Below, one piece after another: positions 15,782 through 24,842 of a DNA stretch of 64,000 nt. The stretch's first letter is position 1. Every line of letters begins with the position of its first letter. The translations under genes were made by a program, and so were the position numbers. This DNA comes from Pseudomonas kielensis (GTDB lineage Bacteria; Pseudomonadota; Gammaproteobacteria; Pseudomonadales; Pseudomonadaceae): positions 1 through 64,000 of the forward strand of contig NZ_JACMYG010000022.1 in NCBI RefSeq assembly GCF_014236655.1, in the 5' to 3' direction. The notes beneath the pieces are model-generated. The model ran no database searches. It was not told the origin of the DNA and saw only the letters and a list, made by a program, of their open reading frames with translations.

Positions 15782-18307
15782 ATGAAAAGCTGTTGCGGTG
15801 ATGAACAAACACCGAAAAGTGACGCCGCCGTTGAGGTATTTGACCCGGCAGCACCGACCGGCTGCTGTGCACCTGCCGCGACTATGTGTAATACAACTAC
15901 AGCACAGTCCAACAGTAGTTGCTGCTCCGCGAAAACTTTGGACGTCAGCTCAGCGCCTTCTTCAGTAAAGGGCGCGGGTTGCTGCTCCCCCGGCTCCGAT
16001 ATCAGTAAATCGAACTGCGCTGTCGTAGCACCGCCATCTGCCCTGTACAGCCTTGCCGAGCCGAGTCAGCCTGCTGCTACGGTTGATAATGACCTTTTTA
16101 TCGATGCTTGCTGCCCACCATCTGCTGCGGGTAGTCCCAAAGTCGGCATCGAAAACGTGTCTCCCACCAATACCGACGAAGCGACTCGTTTCAGCAGTTT
16201 CAGGATTGGGCAGATGTGCTGTCCTTCCGAGCAGACCATGATCGAGGACAAGCTCGCGAAGATGAGCGGCATTCAAAAGCTCGAGTTCAACATGATGAAC
16301 CGCACGATGGCTGTCTGGCACGAGCTACCCGACACCTTGGGTATCGAGGCAGCAGTGCTATCGCTGGGCATGCACGCCGAACCTTTGACGGCTAATGGCA
16401 ATGCAACCAGCGCAGATACGCCAGAAGTCCTTCCCCAGGCGGAATCACCTAAGAGCACATGGTGGCCATTAGCGCTTTCCGGTGTCGCTGCCGTGGGTGC
16501 TGAAGTCCTGCACTTCACTAACTCCGCGCCTGAATGGGTGATAGCGGTCATAGCCTTGTTCGCCATCGTGCTCTGCGGGCCTACGACCTACAAGAAGGGT
16601 TTGATCTCGATCAAACACCTCAACCTGAACATCAACGCGCTGATGAGCATCGCGGTTATCGGAGCGGTGTTGATCGGACAGTGGCCAGAAGCCGCGATGG
16701 TCATGTTTCTCTTCACCGTTGCGGAAATGGTCGAAGCGAAATCGCTGGATCGTGCGCGCAATGCGATCAAGGGGCTGATGGACTTGACCCCTGAACGAGC
16801 TACCGTGCGCCAACCCAACGGTAGTTGGCTGGAAGTCGATGTAAAAACGGTCGAGATTGGGGCCTTGGTTCGTGTCCGCCCCGGCGAACGAATTGGCCTG
16901 GATGGTAAAGTCTCTTCTGGTAACTCTACTGTTAACCAAGCGCCCATCACGGGCGAGAGCTTGCCCATCGAAAAAGATGTCGATGATCCTGTCTATGCCG
17001 GCTCCATTAACGAATCCGGCTCCTTCGAGTATCGAGTGACAGCTGAGGCCAACAATACGACCCTTGCTCGAATCATTCACGCGGTTGAAGAAGCCCAAAG
17101 TTCGCGAGCTCCAACCCAGCGGTTCGTTGATAAGTTTGCCAAAATTTATACGCCAGGGGTGTTCTTTTTCGCCGTCGCGATTGCGGTATTCCCACCACTG
17201 TTTATGGGCGGATTGTGGACTGACTGGATCTATCGTGCACTGGTGCTTCTGGTGGTTGCTTGCCCTTGTGCGCTGGTCATTTCCACTCCGGTGTCCATCG
17301 TCAGTGGTCTGGCGGCAGCGGCTCGCAAAGGCATTTTGGTTAAAGGCGGCATCTACCTGGAAATAGGCGCCAAGCTGAGTTTCGTCGCGCTCGATAAAAC
17401 CGGCACCATTACCCATGGGAAACCGGTTCAGACAGACTACATTCCGGTAGCCGAAGACTCAGAGGTACATCCTCAGATTGTTGCCGCCAGCCTCAGTGCA
17501 CGCTCGGATCACCCCGTATCACAGGCAATTGCCAAGTACGAAGGCTCGGACGCATCAACGTTCCTGCAAGTGGAGAGTTTTGAGGCCCTTCCCGGTCGCG
17601 GGGTAAAGGGGATGATTGAAGGCCAGCTCTTCTACCTGGGCAATCACCGACTGATCCAGGAGTTGGGGCTCGGTACTTCGCAGTTGGACGAATCTCTGAC
17701 TAGCCTGGAGCGCCAAGGCAAAACAGTCGTAGCCTTGACCAGCGCCAGTCAGGTTTTTGCGTTGTTTGCTGTAGCCGATACCGTAAAGGACTCAAGCCAG
17801 ACAGCGATCAAGGAGCTGCATGCATTGGGTATCAAGACCATGATGCTTACAGGCGACAATTCGTACACGGCTGATGCGATTGCCAAACGAGTTGGGATAG
17901 ATGAGGCGCGGGGAAACTTGTTGCCCAGCGACAAGTTTTCAGTAATTGATCAATTGAAGGGCCGTAAGCACGTGGTGGGGATGGTCGGTGATGGGATAAA
18001 CGATGCACCTGCATTGGCCAAGTCTCAGATCGGATTCGCCATGGCCGCGGCTGGCACGGGAACCGCTATTGAAACGGCTGACGTTGCTTTAATGGATGAT
18101 GATCTGCGCAAGATTCCGGCCTTCGTCCGCCTGTCACGCGAGACAGCTGTGATTCTTAAGCAAAACATTTTGTTCGCCTTAGGTATTAAGGCCATTTTCC
18201 TTGTGTTCACCCTCATGGGTTTGGCCACCATGTGGATGGCTGTTTTTGCAGACGTTGGAGTGAGCATACTTGTCGTGCTCAATGGACTTCGATTGCTAAA
18301 GAAGTAG
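15782..18307 (+). CDS. cadA: CadA-type Cd/Zn/Pb P1B-ATPase with Cys-pair-rich N-terminus
   Basis: This 841-residue ATP-driven exporter of soft divalent metals has the core motifs in order: ITGESLPIEK (actuator), CPC in VACPCALVIST (transmembrane metal site), DKTGTITHGK (phosphorylation) and VGDGINDAPALAKS (hinge). The first 150 residues are unusual: six Cys-Cys pairs (SCCG, GCCA, SCCS, GCCS, ACCP, MCCP) in a low-complexity Ser/Ala/Pro linker, the last leading into a degenerate HMA-like domain. The ATG at 15782 has GGAGAG 7 bp upstream and is preferred over the GTG at 15767. It is preceded by a CadR-type operator. Confidence 0.93.
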   Translation: MKSCCGDEQTPKSDAAVEVFDPAAPTGCCAPAATMCNTTTAQSNSSCCSAKTLDVSSAPSSVKGAGCCSPGSDISKSNCAVVAPPSALYSLAEPSQPAATVDNDLFIDACCPPSAAGSPKVGIENVSPTNTDEATRFSSFRIGQMCCPSEQTMIEDKLAKMSGIQKLEFNMMNRTMAVWHELPDTLGIEAAVLSLGMHAEPLTANGNATSADTPEVLPQAESPKSTWWPLALSGVAAVGAEVLHFTNSAPEWVIAVIALFAIVLCGPTTYKKGLISIKHLNLNINALMSIAVIGAVLIGQWPEAAMVMFLFTVAEMVEAKSLDRARNAIKGLMDLTPERATVRQPNGSWLEVDVKTVEIGALVRVRPGERIGLDGKVSSGNSTVNQAPITGESLPIEKDVDDPVYAGSINESGSFEYRVTAEANNTTLARIIHAVEEAQSSRAPTQRFVDKFAKIYTPGVFFFAVAIAVFPPLFMGGLWTDWIYRALVLLVVACPCALVISTPVSIVSGLAAAARKGILVKGGIYLEIGAKLSFVALDKTGTITHGKPVQTDYIPVAEDSEVHPQIVAASLSARSDHPVSQAIAKYEGSDASTFLQVESFEALPGRGVKGMIEGQLFYLGNHRLIQELGLGTSQLDESLTSLERQGKTVVALTSASQVFALFAVADTVKDSSQTAIKELHALGIKTMMLTGDNSYTADAIAKRVGIDEARGNLLPSDKFSVIDQLKGRKHVVGMVGDGINDAPALAKSQIGFAMAAAGTGTAIETADVALMDDDLRKIPAFVRLSRETAVILKQNILFALGIKAIFLVFTLMGLATMWMAVFADVGVSILVVLNGLRLLKK

Positions 18308-18325
18308 ATCGCGAGGTGAGGATGA

Positions 18326-18436
18326 AAGATAAAAGCGTCTTCGCCCGGCCAAGCAACTTTGTGGATGGCTCTTTTCGCCGATATGGGGACGAGCCCGCTT
18401 GTGGTATTCAATGGACCACAACTATTGCGGTATTGA
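18326..18436 (+). pseudogene. C-terminal remnant of a second CadA-type P-type ATPase
   Basis: The frame starting at 18326 reads GQATLWMALFADMGTSPLVV and then FNGPQLLRY before a stop. This mirrors the extreme C-terminus of CadA-type ATPases, including the end of the intact gene just upstream (TMWMAVFADVGVSILVVLNG). Only about 30 codons remain and a stop precedes them, so this is the scar of another copy, probably after recombination between two related ATPase genes. The DNA is similar to, but clearly not identical with, the end of cadA. Confidence 0.7.
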
Positions 18437-18484
18437 TTCGAAAGCTACATTGTCAAAATTGATTACTCACATAAGGAATTAAAT

Positions 18485-18841
18485 ATGCAATGTCCTATCT
18501 GCAAAGATATAGCTTTAGTAATGACTGAGCGCCAGAGCATAGAAATTGACTATTGCCCGCAATGCCGCGGTGTCTGGCTTGACCGAGGTGAACTCGACAA
18601 GATTATTGAGCGTAGTCAGCGACAAGAGACCGTTAGATTGCTTCCACAGAACCTCACATCACCTGTCCAAAGTTCGACGCCAGCAGAACAACCTGGTTAC
18701 AACCAGTACGGGAATAAGCATGGTCATGGAGATCGAGGGAGCCACAGCGGTGGATGGAAAGAAGGTGGCCATCAAAGTCAAAGTGGGCATCAGGGACAAC
18801 CGAGTCGCAAAAAATCGTTTTTGCAGGAACTATTTGATTAA
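18485..18841 (+). CDS. TFIIB-type zinc-finger protein with Gly/His-rich tail
   Basis: This 118-residue protein has an N-terminal zf-TFIIB-like zinc ribbon (MQCPICKD, then IDYCPQCRGVWLDRGELDKI) with two CxxC pairs at residues 3-6 and 24-27. The C-terminal half is Gly/His/Ser-rich (YGNKHGHGDRGSHSGG) and ends in KKSFLQELFD, a layout seen in several zf-TFIIB-domain proteins. The function is unknown. It lies between cadA and czcD, so metal buffering by the His-rich tail is conceivable. AAGGAAT 5 bp before the ATG supports the start. Confidence 0.75.
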   Translation: MQCPICKDIALVMTERQSIEIDYCPQCRGVWLDRGELDKIIERSQRQETVRLLPQNLTSPVQSSTPAEQPGYNQYGNKHGHGDRGSHSGGWKEGGHQSQSGHQGQPSRKKSFLQELFD

Positions 18842-18874
18842 GATGGCGATTTCTCGCTTATGATCTGAATACTA

Positions 18875-18913
18875 CATCAAACCAGTATCCACCTTTGAAT
18901 GATTGGTTTGATG
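18875..18913. repeat. 10-bp inverted repeat in the intergenic region before czcD
   Basis: CATCAAACCA at 18875-18884 and TGGTTTGATG at 18904-18913 are exact inverted copies separated by 19 bases. There is no T-run after it. It could be a regulator site for czcD or a weak RNA hairpin. Confidence 0.5.
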
Positions 18914-18999
18914 ATATGGAACGGTTTGGGTGCTAGTAGGTCTTTATATTCTACAGTCCACTCGTTGGATCTTCATTAGGCTACATTTGGGGAAAAATC

Positions 19000-19914
19000 A
19001 TGAGTTCAGGGCACAGTCACGGTCAAGTACGTGCGGGTCATGAAAAGATGTTATGGATCGCACTCGCCCTGACGACAAGTTTTATGATTGCTGAGGTCAT
19101 CGGAGCCTTTGTCACGGGCAGCCTAGCCTTACTGTCGGATGCTGCGCATATGCTGACAGACGTTGTGGCTTTGGCAATATCCTTGCTGGCTATTCATATT
19201 GCCAAACGCTCTGCTGACAGGAAGCGCACGTTCGGGTATGCACGATTCGAAATACTTGCAGCCACATTCAATGCTGTCTTGTTGTTTTTAGTCGCTATAT
19301 ACATTGTCTATGAAGCGTATCTTCGACTTAACGCCCCCGCAGAAATTCAGTCGACGGGCATGTTAGTAATTGCAGTGATGGGACTGATAGTTAACCTCAT
19401 TTCAATGCGTCTGTTGAGTGCCGCTAGTGGGGAAAGTCTCAATGTGAAGGGCGCTTATTTAGAGGTTTGGAGCGATATGGTGGGGTCTATTGGCGTCATC
19501 ATTGCAGCGCTTGTAATCCGCTTCACCGGTTGGAGTTGGGTTGATTCACTTGTTGCAGCAGGTATCGGATTCTGGGTGCTGCCTAGGACTTGGTCACTGC
19601 TCAAGGAAAGCATGAATATATTACTGCAGGGCGTTCCAGAGGGCATCGATATTCAAAAGGTGGAGGCGAAAATATACGGAATCGTAGGAGTAAAAAATGT
19701 GCACGATTTGCATATATGGGCTTTAACCAGTGGTAAGAGTGTAATGAGCGTTCACCTGGTCGCTGACTATACCTCCCGCAGTGAACAAGATATTTTAACT
19801 GAAGTCACGTCGCTTATGAGTGAAGAGTTTCAGATCAGTCATACTACTGTACAAATGGAAAAAGCAGATTTCCATAGCCAATTAGTTGACGATTATGAAG
19901 GCAAGGTCCACTAA
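19000..19914 (+). CDS. czcD: CzcD-type cation diffusion facilitator (Zn/Cd/Co exporter)
   Basis: This 304-residue CDF transporter has six transmembrane helices and the metal-site motifs in helices 2 and 5: LALLSDAAHMLTDVVAL (Asp/His-x3-Asp) and YLEVWSDMVGSIGVI (His-to-Trp-like start with Asp). The short His-rich N-terminus (SSGHSHGQ) and the C-terminal cytosolic domain with VHDLHIWALTSGK are typical. It exchanges cytosolic Zn2+ or related ions for protons. It stands alone between the cadA block and a protease gene. The inverted repeat at 18875-18913 may be regulatory. Confidence 0.9.
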   Translation: MSSGHSHGQVRAGHEKMLWIALALTTSFMIAEVIGAFVTGSLALLSDAAHMLTDVVALAISLLAIHIAKRSADRKRTFGYARFEILAATFNAVLLFLVAIYIVYEAYLRLNAPAEIQSTGMLVIAVMGLIVNLISMRLLSAASGESLNVKGAYLEVWSDMVGSIGVIIAALVIRFTGWSWVDSLVAAGIGFWVLPRTWSLLKESMNILLQGVPEGIDIQKVEAKIYGIVGVKNVHDLHIWALTSGKSVMSVHLVADYTSRSEQDILTEVTSLMSEEFQISHTTVQMEKADFHSQLVDDYEGKVH

Positions 19915-19975
19915 TTGAGTTCCATTTTTAAGACAAGTTGTTATTTCGGGGATCCACCCCAGAGGGCTAGTTAAA

Positions 19976-20491
19976 ATGAAAAAAATTATTTTAAATTGTG
20001 CTCTGCTGATAATGCTTTTGTCTCTAACAGTAGAGCCGGTTTTGTCGAGCCCGGCTAGACCAGAAAAGGTATTCGGGTGGATTGAAGAAGGGATACTTTT
20101 ACCAGAAAATATCGCCGTGAAAATAAAGTTGGATACTGGGGCTCTTACGTCATCCATGGATGCGAAGGACTTAAAAAGATTCCAAAAAGATGGAGAAGAA
20201 TGGATTCGGTTTAACGTTAAAGTCAAAGACACCAAAACTAAGAAGGTGAGTAGCGCACTCTTCGAACGACGGATTGAACGAAATGTAAAAGTTAGAGGTG
20301 CCGGCGGCGCTGAACATCGTCCAGTCGTCATGATGACGATGTGCATAGGAGATAAAATTTATAAAGAGGAATTTTCTCTGAAAGATCGAGGCGAGATGAA
20401 CTATCCCGTACTGATAGGACGCCGAACATTGGAAGCTTTGGGAGCGGTCGATGTTTCGCGCAAATTCACCGAGGAACCCCACTGCAGTTAA
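19976..20491 (+). CDS. Exported retropepsin-like aspartic protease (RimK-associated/'ATP-dependent zinc protease' family)
   Basis: This 171-residue protein has an N-terminal signal peptide (residues 1-25, LIMLLSLTVEPVLSSP). The family pattern is VFGWIEEGILLPENIAVKIKLDTGALTSSMDA with the DTGA aspartate motif, and later YPVLIGRRTLEALGAVDVSR. Pfam labelled the family a zinc protease, but the fold is retropepsin-like; the substrate is unknown. The C-terminus ends shortly after the usual SRKF motif (KFTEEPHCS). The codon choice is AT-rich, like the following eptA region. It converges on eptA with 239 bp between them. Confidence 0.75.
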   Translation: MKKIILNCALLIMLLSLTVEPVLSSPARPEKVFGWIEEGILLPENIAVKIKLDTGALTSSMDAKDLKRFQKDGEEWIRFNVKVKDTKTKKVSSALFERRIERNVKVRGAGGAEHRPVVMMTMCIGDKIYKEEFSLKDRGEMNYPVLIGRRTLEALGAVDVSRKFTEEPHCS

Positions 20492-20730
20492 TTTTAAATA
20501 TATTTATATTATAGTTTTAGAGTTACTTTATTTGCAAAGCACCTGGAAGGCATACTCGTATTGAGTGTTGCAAAGGCCGACTGAATCGTCAAATAAAAAG
20601 ACGGACAGTCGGTCGCAGTTTTTTTAGATGCTTGAAAACTTACCATTCTAATATGAATGGCTCTGAGTGGAGTGTGCGTTAATTTTAATGATGATCTTTA
20701 GACTTCATTCTTGCCACTAGTTGGCTGCTA

Positions 20731-22416
20731 TTACTGCTGCTGGCCAGTCATTGAAGTAAGTTTTAATGAGGCCAAGGCTTTGGATTGACATGCGCTAAAC
20801 AGATCAAGCTCAGGTCGATATACCGAAGTTTGGATATTCATCAATCCTAATATCGAATGGAATAAGTTGTCATGGGATAGTGATGCGCCTCGCTGTTCCC
20901 TCAAGCATTGAACGTCTAGTTTTTGACGAGATTGCATGTTTTTGGAGATCCAGAGAACCATGGGAATGCTAGTCTGCTCTTTGGGCGCCATAGCATAAGG
21001 CAGTCCGTGCAAGTATATCCCGTTCTCGCCGAGAGACTCACCGTGATCAGAGACGTAAAGCATAGCCGTATCAAAGCGCTCAGCGTTGCGCTTTAGCAAG
21101 TCAATCGTTTGTCCAAGTACATAGTCTGTATAGACGATACTGTTATCATAGGCACTGACTATGCTCTCGCGCGTACATCGCTCTAGTTGGTTATTATCAC
21201 AAACGGGACCAAATCGCTCGAATTCGCGTGGGTAGCGCTTGTAGTAGGATGGGCCGTGACTACCTTTCATGTGGAGAACCACGACTGAATCACCCTGTTG
21301 TTGATCCAAGTAAGCTTGCAGGTCTTGCAATAAGACTTCGTCGTAACACTCGCCTGCTCTGCATAATCCTGATGTTTTCTGATTGTTCAATTTCTCATTT
21401 TTTACTCGGTCACAAATACCTTTACAACCCGAATTGTTATCTCTCCAAAGTACCGATACTCCGGCCCGCTGCAACACGTCTAATAAGCCTTCTCTCCGTA
21501 ACGCCATACCGTCTTTATAGCCTTGTTTACCCGCATCCAAGAACATGCAAGGTAAGGAGATTGCCGTAGCTGTTCCACATGAACTGACATTGGTAAAACT
21601 TAAGACACCACGCCGAGTCAATTCCGGATTGGTATCGCGTGTGTAGCCATTAAGCGAGAAGTTCGCGGACCTAGCGGTTTCACCCACAATTAACAACGTC
21701 AGGCGTGATTTTTTTACACTCGCAGTAGTTTCTCCTTGGCGGGCATCAGCACCAATGATTTTTAGTTCTGTGGGCTGTGCTAGCTGGCGACGCATATACC
21801 CATGGATTGCCGAAACCACATTCGAAGGAACTAACATCAATCTGAGTTCGCGATGGTTACGTACGAGCGATGCATAAGATTGGTAAAGCGTAAATACGAT
21901 GATTGCCAAACAGGTAAGTGCTGCCGCCAGCCCCATCAATCGATGAGCAAGCGCGCGGGTGCGCGATCGTTGTATCAAACGGACTCGGGTGATAAGCAGC
22001 ACCGGTAGAACACCAAAACCCAGCATCCATCGCAGTAACTCCCAGTTCAGCAGGTCCGTGGTCTCAGAGATGTCTGTTTGAATAACATTCGTTAGCATGC
22101 TGTAGTCAATTACAATGCCGTAGCTATTCATAAAGTAACTCGCTGCTGCCGCAACCAACAGAACAATGGCTAGCACAGGCTTTATGAAGCGTCCCCAAGC
22201 CATCGCGCTGAGTAACACGTACAGCCACATCAACACGAACCAAGGCAGGCTAAGCACAAATAAGATGCTTCCGTCTTGTAGGCCTCCCACGCTTTTCCAA
22301 ACAACTCGCCAAAATGGCCAGTTACTGAACAACAGAAGCCAAGTTGAAACTGCAATAATTAATTGATTGCTACTGAGTATAATTTTCGTACTCAGAATTG
22401 GTATTTTTTTATTCAT
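20731..22416 (-). CDS. eptA: EptA-type lipid A phosphoethanolamine transferase
   Basis: This protein of about 561 residues adds phosphoethanolamine to lipid A, lowering surface charge and giving polymyxin tolerance. It has five N-terminal transmembrane helices (to about residue 190) and a periplasmic alkaline-phosphatase-like domain. The nucleophile Thr is in LIVGETARSANFSLNGY; zinc-site residues are in LHMKGSHGPSYYKRYP and YVSDHGESLGENGIYLHGLP. An in-frame ATG at 22440 would add 8 residues; neither start has a strong ribosome site. Base use is AT-rich compared with the core genome to the right. A small ORF (22473-22616) precedes it and could share its transcript. Confidence 0.9.
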   Translation of the reverse strand: MNKKIPILSTKIILSSNQLIIAVSTWLLLFSNWPFWRVVWKSVGGLQDGSILFVLSLPWFVLMWLYVLLSAMAWGRFIKPVLAIVLLVAAAASYFMNSYGIVIDYSMLTNVIQTDISETTDLLNWELLRWMLGFGVLPVLLITRVRLIQRSRTRALAHRLMGLAAALTCLAIIVFTLYQSYASLVRNHRELRLMLVPSNVVSAIHGYMRRQLAQPTELKIIGADARQGETTASVKKSRLTLLIVGETARSANFSLNGYTRDTNPELTRRGVLSFTNVSSCGTATAISLPCMFLDAGKQGYKDGMALRREGLLDVLQRAGVSVLWRDNNSGCKGICDRVKNEKLNNQKTSGLCRAGECYDEVLLQDLQAYLDQQQGDSVVVLHMKGSHGPSYYKRYPREFERFGPVCDNNQLERCTRESIVSAYDNSIVYTDYVLGQTIDLLKRNAERFDTAMLYVSDHGESLGENGIYLHGLPYAMAPKEQTSIPMVLWISKNMQSRQKLDVQCLREQRGASLSHDNLFHSILGLMNIQTSVYRPELDLFSACQSKALASLKLTSMTGQQQ

Positions 22417-22472
22417 GGGTATCTCGGAATATCTCGACATGATCGTGCGCGCAAACTGTCACTGGACTGCCG

Positions 22473-22616
22473 CTACGTTTTAGGGAAGAAAAAATCAGCA
22501 ACAGAGCGATGTAATTCATGGATGCACCAGTGACCCTCAACGCTTTCCTCGGTTGGTTGAAGCTCCACGATTAGCCAAACCGCCAAAACGCCAAAACCGA
22601 TGAGGATTTTTTTCAT
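22473..22616 (-). CDS. Small membrane/exported peptide upstream of eptA
   Basis: This 47-residue ORF has a hydrophobic N-terminal helix (MKKILIGFGVLAVWLIVEL) followed by a short soluble tail with one Cys and two His. A G-run lies 6 bp before the ATG. It ends 56 bp before eptA on the same strand. There is no recognisable family, so it may be a small inner-membrane peptide co-expressed with eptA, or a chance ORF. Confidence 0.4.
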   Translation of the reverse strand: MKKILIGFGVLAVWLIVELQPTEESVEGHWCIHELHRSVADFFFPKT

Positions 22617-23333
22617 GAGATGCCCCCCAAGTAAGTGTTGTACTGATAGATCCGCTCGACTTGACTTAAAAAACAATTTTTTTTGGAGCGAAATGATGGT
22701 GGTTGGGTCGCGGGGGTATGGTTTTCTTGCTGACGTTGCGCATCTGTCTTAGTATCGAAGGCATAGGTGATGAAATTGTTTAGATCACTATTCTGATAGG
22801 CGCGACTAGTTGTCTAAAAAGGAATTCTAGTTGCGGATGAGAGACCAAAGCGGTCTTGATGCGCTTACCAAGTTCACCACTTTCGAATGCCGATAATCCT
22901 CATTGCGCGAAACATCGCCGTACTCGCATAACGCACACTCCTCGGAGTCAGGCGACGCCTTGCAGTTGATTTCAAATATTCGTTGAAAGCTTTGGCAGCC
23001 GTTTTTAGTACGGCATCGGGGTTCAAACTCTGTTAAAGCCTGGCTGCGCTATTCTGTATTTCCCGCTCGGCGTCTGCGAGTCTTGGCTCATTTGATAATA
23101 CGGGTTGGTGACTGTTCCTCGTCTTACATTGGCTGGCTCATGCGCGGTCGTCATCAATGATTCCCGAGGCAGGGAATCAGCCGACCACAACATTTTTCTA
23201 ATGCGAGATGGCATCACAAAATTTTCGCCCCCAAGGCGCGCCGTTTTCATCGTTTAACAGTAGGGACATCTGCAGCGTCTAGAGTGTTTAGATATATTGC
23301 ATGCTCAATGTACTGCATAAGAGTTATCGCGAG
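22617..23333. other. Gene-free AT-rich stretch
   Basis: No convincing coding frame is seen. The longest is a 75-codon minus-strand frame at 23023-23250 without a family resemblance or ribosome site. The end of the stretch leads into the CzcR-type box at 23334. It probably holds the eptA-side promoter and decayed sequence. Confidence 0.5.
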
Positions 23334-23361
23334 GGTGACTGAAGAATTACAAATTTGTAAT
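23334..23361 (+). promoter_or_regulatory. CzcR/CopR-type box upstream of the orphan response regulator
   Basis: GGTGACTGAAG at 23334-23344 leads into a perfect 16-bp palindrome ATTACAAATTTGTAAT at 23346-23361. The first 21 bases recur exactly, on the other strand, at 27218-27238 in front of czcR. Confidence 0.7.
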
Positions 23362-23568
23362 AAGACCATCTATCGTCATCAAGTAGTCTAAAATCTATTT
23401 GCCATATGGTCGTGTGTCTCAATTCACTCATTTAACAGAAACTGAAAAAATGCGCGATATTCTGTAATGGCTTAACTCATCCAGTTGAGATGCTAAAGTG
23501 AACCGGTGAGTAAAGTTGCCTAAATGAGTGTGGTGGTATTTTCAATTAGTATCGAGACTTTATAATAA

Positions 23569-24246
23569 ATGCGTATCTTGATAATAGAAGACGATCCGAA
23601 AACCGCTCATTATTTGCGCCAGGGTCTGACTGAAAGCGGCTTTATCGTTGATTGCATACAAAACGGAATCGATGGCATAAACTTAGTCTCCCAACAGGCT
23701 TATGACCTTGTAGTACTAGACGTAAACCCCCCGCAAAGTGACGACTGGGATCTACTTGTAAGTATTCGCGAGGTAATTATTACCCCGATCATGATGCTTA
23801 CCGAGAAAGGTAGTGTTGAGGATAAAGTCTTGGGTTTTGATCTAGGCGCTGACGATTACATGGTCAAACCAATTGAGTTTCCTGAGTTGTTAGCTAGAGT
23901 CCGTACTTTAATGCGTCGAACTGGGTCGTCGGCATCGCTAAATGTGCTTCGCGTTGGCGATTTGGAGCTCGATCTGGGTAGGCACAGGACCTTTCGCGCT
24001 AACCAGCGAATTGACCTGACTAACAAGGAGTTCGCCTTGCTACACTTTTTGATGTGTCAATCAGGCACGACGCTATCGCGCACGCAGATTAAGTCTTCTG
24101 TCTGGGGTCTGAGTAGTGATTGCGACACGAACGTTGTTCAAGTAGCAATGAGGAGGCTTCGAGCTAAAATTGATGATCCTTTTGACGACAAGCTTATCCA
24201 TACATTGCGAGGTGCTGGATATGTCCTTGAGTCGCGTGCCCATTAA
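23569..24246 (+). CDS. Orphan OmpR-family response regulator, diverged CzcR/CopR paralogue
   Basis: This 225-residue receiver plus winged-helix regulator is closely related to CzcR at 26279-26953. The phosphoacceptor is Asp51 (VVLDVNPPQ), with the acidic pair EDD at 7-9, Thr in MMLTEKG and Lys in DYMVKPIEFPE. The DNA-binding half is well conserved (FALLHFLMCQSGTTLSRTQI, IHTLRGAGYVL). The loop after Asp51 is altered (NPPQSDDWD against NLPEMHGWD in the paralogue). No sensor kinase follows; the next 596 bp are empty. It may be an orphan that listens to CzcS, or a decaying duplicate. A CzcR-type box lies 208 bp upstream. Confidence 0.8.
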   Translation: MRILIIEDDPKTAHYLRQGLTESGFIVDCIQNGIDGINLVSQQAYDLVVLDVNPPQSDDWDLLVSIREVIITPIMMLTEKGSVEDKVLGFDLGADDYMVKPIEFPELLARVRTLMRRTGSSASLNVLRVGDLELDLGRHRTFRANQRIDLTNKEFALLHFLMCQSGTTLSRTQIKSSVWGLSSDCDTNVVQVAMRRLRAKIDDPFDDKLIHTLRGAGYVLESRAH

Positions 24247-24842
24247 CCCCGTTTAGCCATTCTTATTTTGATATTGTGCGAAATAATTGGATTGCACTAA
24301 ATTAAACGCGCTGAAAATATTGATTATAGAAAGGCAGTTATGTAATCTCTAAAATTGTCTCAGGAAGCGGAATGGTTCTGCAGTAGGGATTTAATTTTGC
24401 ACCAAGCGCTTAAGATAACGTTAAAATCTAGATTGCACGAAAGTCTATACGATTTGCAGTTTAGAATAAACATGCTGAATTTAGCTTAATTCCGAAGTAG
24501 GGGGTTGCGACGCTATATCTGCAAGACCACACACTCTCGAGTGATTATCCATGAAGGCATGATCAACCTGCGTAATAGGTGGGTATCACAAAGATCGGTA
24601 CCAATAGATGTTCACGTTGGATTGCTCTTGGGCACTAGTAATGTATCTTGACGAAGGTTATATTTTGCACAGGGCTATTAAATCTTCACTATCCATTGGT
24701 GAGTCATCGGTTTCATCTCTGGCTGAGCAAAAAGAGTAATGTTGTCTTTGGGTTTTTAAGCATCGATCCCCACTTATATATTACCTAGTGATCTGACTCG
24801 TGCAGCCAAGCTGTTTTATATTGCTTTTGATTAAATTAAATC
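24247..24842. other. AT-rich stretch without a gene
   Basis: There are 596 bp between the orphan regulator and the end of czcS. No coding frame with a recognisable product and no kinase remnant are seen. It is plausibly the place where a sensor gene was lost, or simply spacer. Confidence 0.5.

Noticed and set aside
23023..23250. 75-codon minus-strand frame in the AT-rich gap, considered as a transposase remnant
   Set aside because: No recognisable transposase motif and no terminal repeats around it.
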